The notes below the pieces were generated by a model. It was not told the origin of the DNA, did no database searches, and saw only the letters and a list, made by a program, of their open reading frames with translations. Position numbers and translations under genes: made by a program. From assembly GCA_000499405.2 (NCBI GenBank), contig HG738138.1, positions 4,514,368-4,578,367 of the forward strand: DNA of 64,000 nt. The letters are read 5' to 3'. The number at the start of each line of letters is the position of its first letter. The stretch's first letter is position 1. Below are positions 63,501 through 64,000 of this stretch, piece by piece. Origin of the DNA: Onchocerca volvulus. Its lineage: Eukaryota; Nematoda; Chromadorea; Rhabditida; Onchocercidae.

Positions 63501-64000
63501 AGCTGTCTATTCTCTATTTCAGATTGTATTTCTGGTGGACACAAAAATGCTTCATTCTTAGCATCTTCTTTCGTTCCATCTATATTATTAGAAAATTCTG
63601 CAAAAAATTCAGTCTGTCCATAACTCCCAGAATCACTGATATCTGTCAGCGAGTCCTCTACGATTTGTTCTTTGATAACTTGCCCAGCAAACCCAAATCC
63701 ATCTTGCTTATCAACCTCCATAATTGCATCTTTTCTAACTATTCTCTCCTCTTCTACTTCCGAATGATAACCCTTAATTTCCTTTTCTAATATGCTAATG
63801 TCTTCTTCAGATGCTGTCTTTTCATACACATTTAATGGTGTTATAATGGATTTCTTTTCTTTAAGAAGTATATGCTTTTCTTCCGTTTGGGGTGCTGAAT
63901 ATTTTTGCTCGGAAAATGTTTTATGCTTGTTTTCATCAAGAACCATAAATTCTTCTTTTTCTGTTAATTTTTTTAGTAAGATACCACATTCCTGTTGAAA
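57508..64000 (-). CDS. Giant acidic Ser/Glu-rich exon, possibly the tail of an UNC-44-type ankyrin (partial)
   Basis: The minus strand is open from the right edge of the window (no start in view) to a GTACTT donor after 57508, more than 2,160 codons in one exon. The protein is acidic, rich in Glu/Ser/Lys/Thr and largely disordered, with no membrane segment or catalytic motif. Near its C-terminal side there are repeated motifs: SLQEFERIERDV (about 58440), SSLAEFERLEQEV (about 58320) and SYLTEYEVIEKV (about 57985), plus TSQEDTFDTAPGYHSQ near 59540. It ends with a more conserved-looking block (RRVLTRVTDPIISHVQFTG, EFETMDVEGNVTRTTLHRS). Giant exons of this kind are known in neuronal ankyrins such as UNC-44, where the tail organises axonal cytoskeleton. 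That assignment rests on tail character only; ankyrin repeats, ZU5 and death domains would lie to the right, outside the window. Confidence 0.6.

Noticed and set aside
57900..63998. Plus-strand frames opposite the giant exon
   Set aside because: Same reason: complement of a long biased coding exon, with no domain motifs.

Overview
The window looks like nuclear DNA of a parasitic nematode, probably a filarial or other spirurid worm. It is AT-rich and has many homopolymer tracts. The genes are split by introns with GT donors and TTTCAG-like acceptors. A cuticle collagen, an HNF4-like nuclear receptor with a nematode-type P-box and a BEL/Pao retroelement remnant all fit. Species assignment is inference. 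Exon joins below were chosen by hand from splice signals and codon phase; every join inside the main models keeps frame.

Layout: (1) 0.9-2.9 kb holds inverted retroelement debris: a near-perfect foldback of about 660 bp, then two LTR-like copies in opposite orientation, each with an array of palindromes containing forkhead-type GTAAACA half-sites. (2) 4.6-10.1 kb (-) is a myosin-light-chain-kinase-type kinase with a calmodulin-binding-like segment and an unusually long disordered tail. (3) 13.9-15.7 kb (-) is a complete purine nucleoside phosphorylase. (4) 19.7-26.7 kb (-) is a large protein with an N-terminal beta-propeller, helical solenoid, seven RCC1 repeats, a second helical stretch and a C-terminal Cys cluster, possibly of the GLO-4/Claret type. 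(5) 28.4-30.1 kb (+) is proteasome alpha-5. (6) 31.8-36.3 kb (-) is an HNF4-like nuclear receptor with a long CA/GT microsatellite just upstream. (7) 36.3-50.4 kb is gene-poor, with doubtful ORF fragments, hairpins and a decayed BEL/Pao element at 46.5-48.2 kb related to the 1.5-2.9 kb LTRs. (8) 50.5-53.75 kb (+) is a cuticle collagen. (9) 57.5-64.0 kb (-) is one giant open exon of more than 2,160 codons, acidic and Ser/Glu-rich, running off the window; its EFERIE-like repeats suggest the giant tail of an ankyrin (UNC-44 type), but this is uncertain.

The genes do not form an evident operon or shared pathway. They are typical metazoan single-copy genes: signalling kinase, purine salvage, trafficking, protein turnover, transcription, cuticle and cytoskeleton. 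The least ordinary material is the LTR palindrome array and foldback, the architecture and apparently misplaced exon of the RCC1-repeat gene, and the two very long disordered coding exons.
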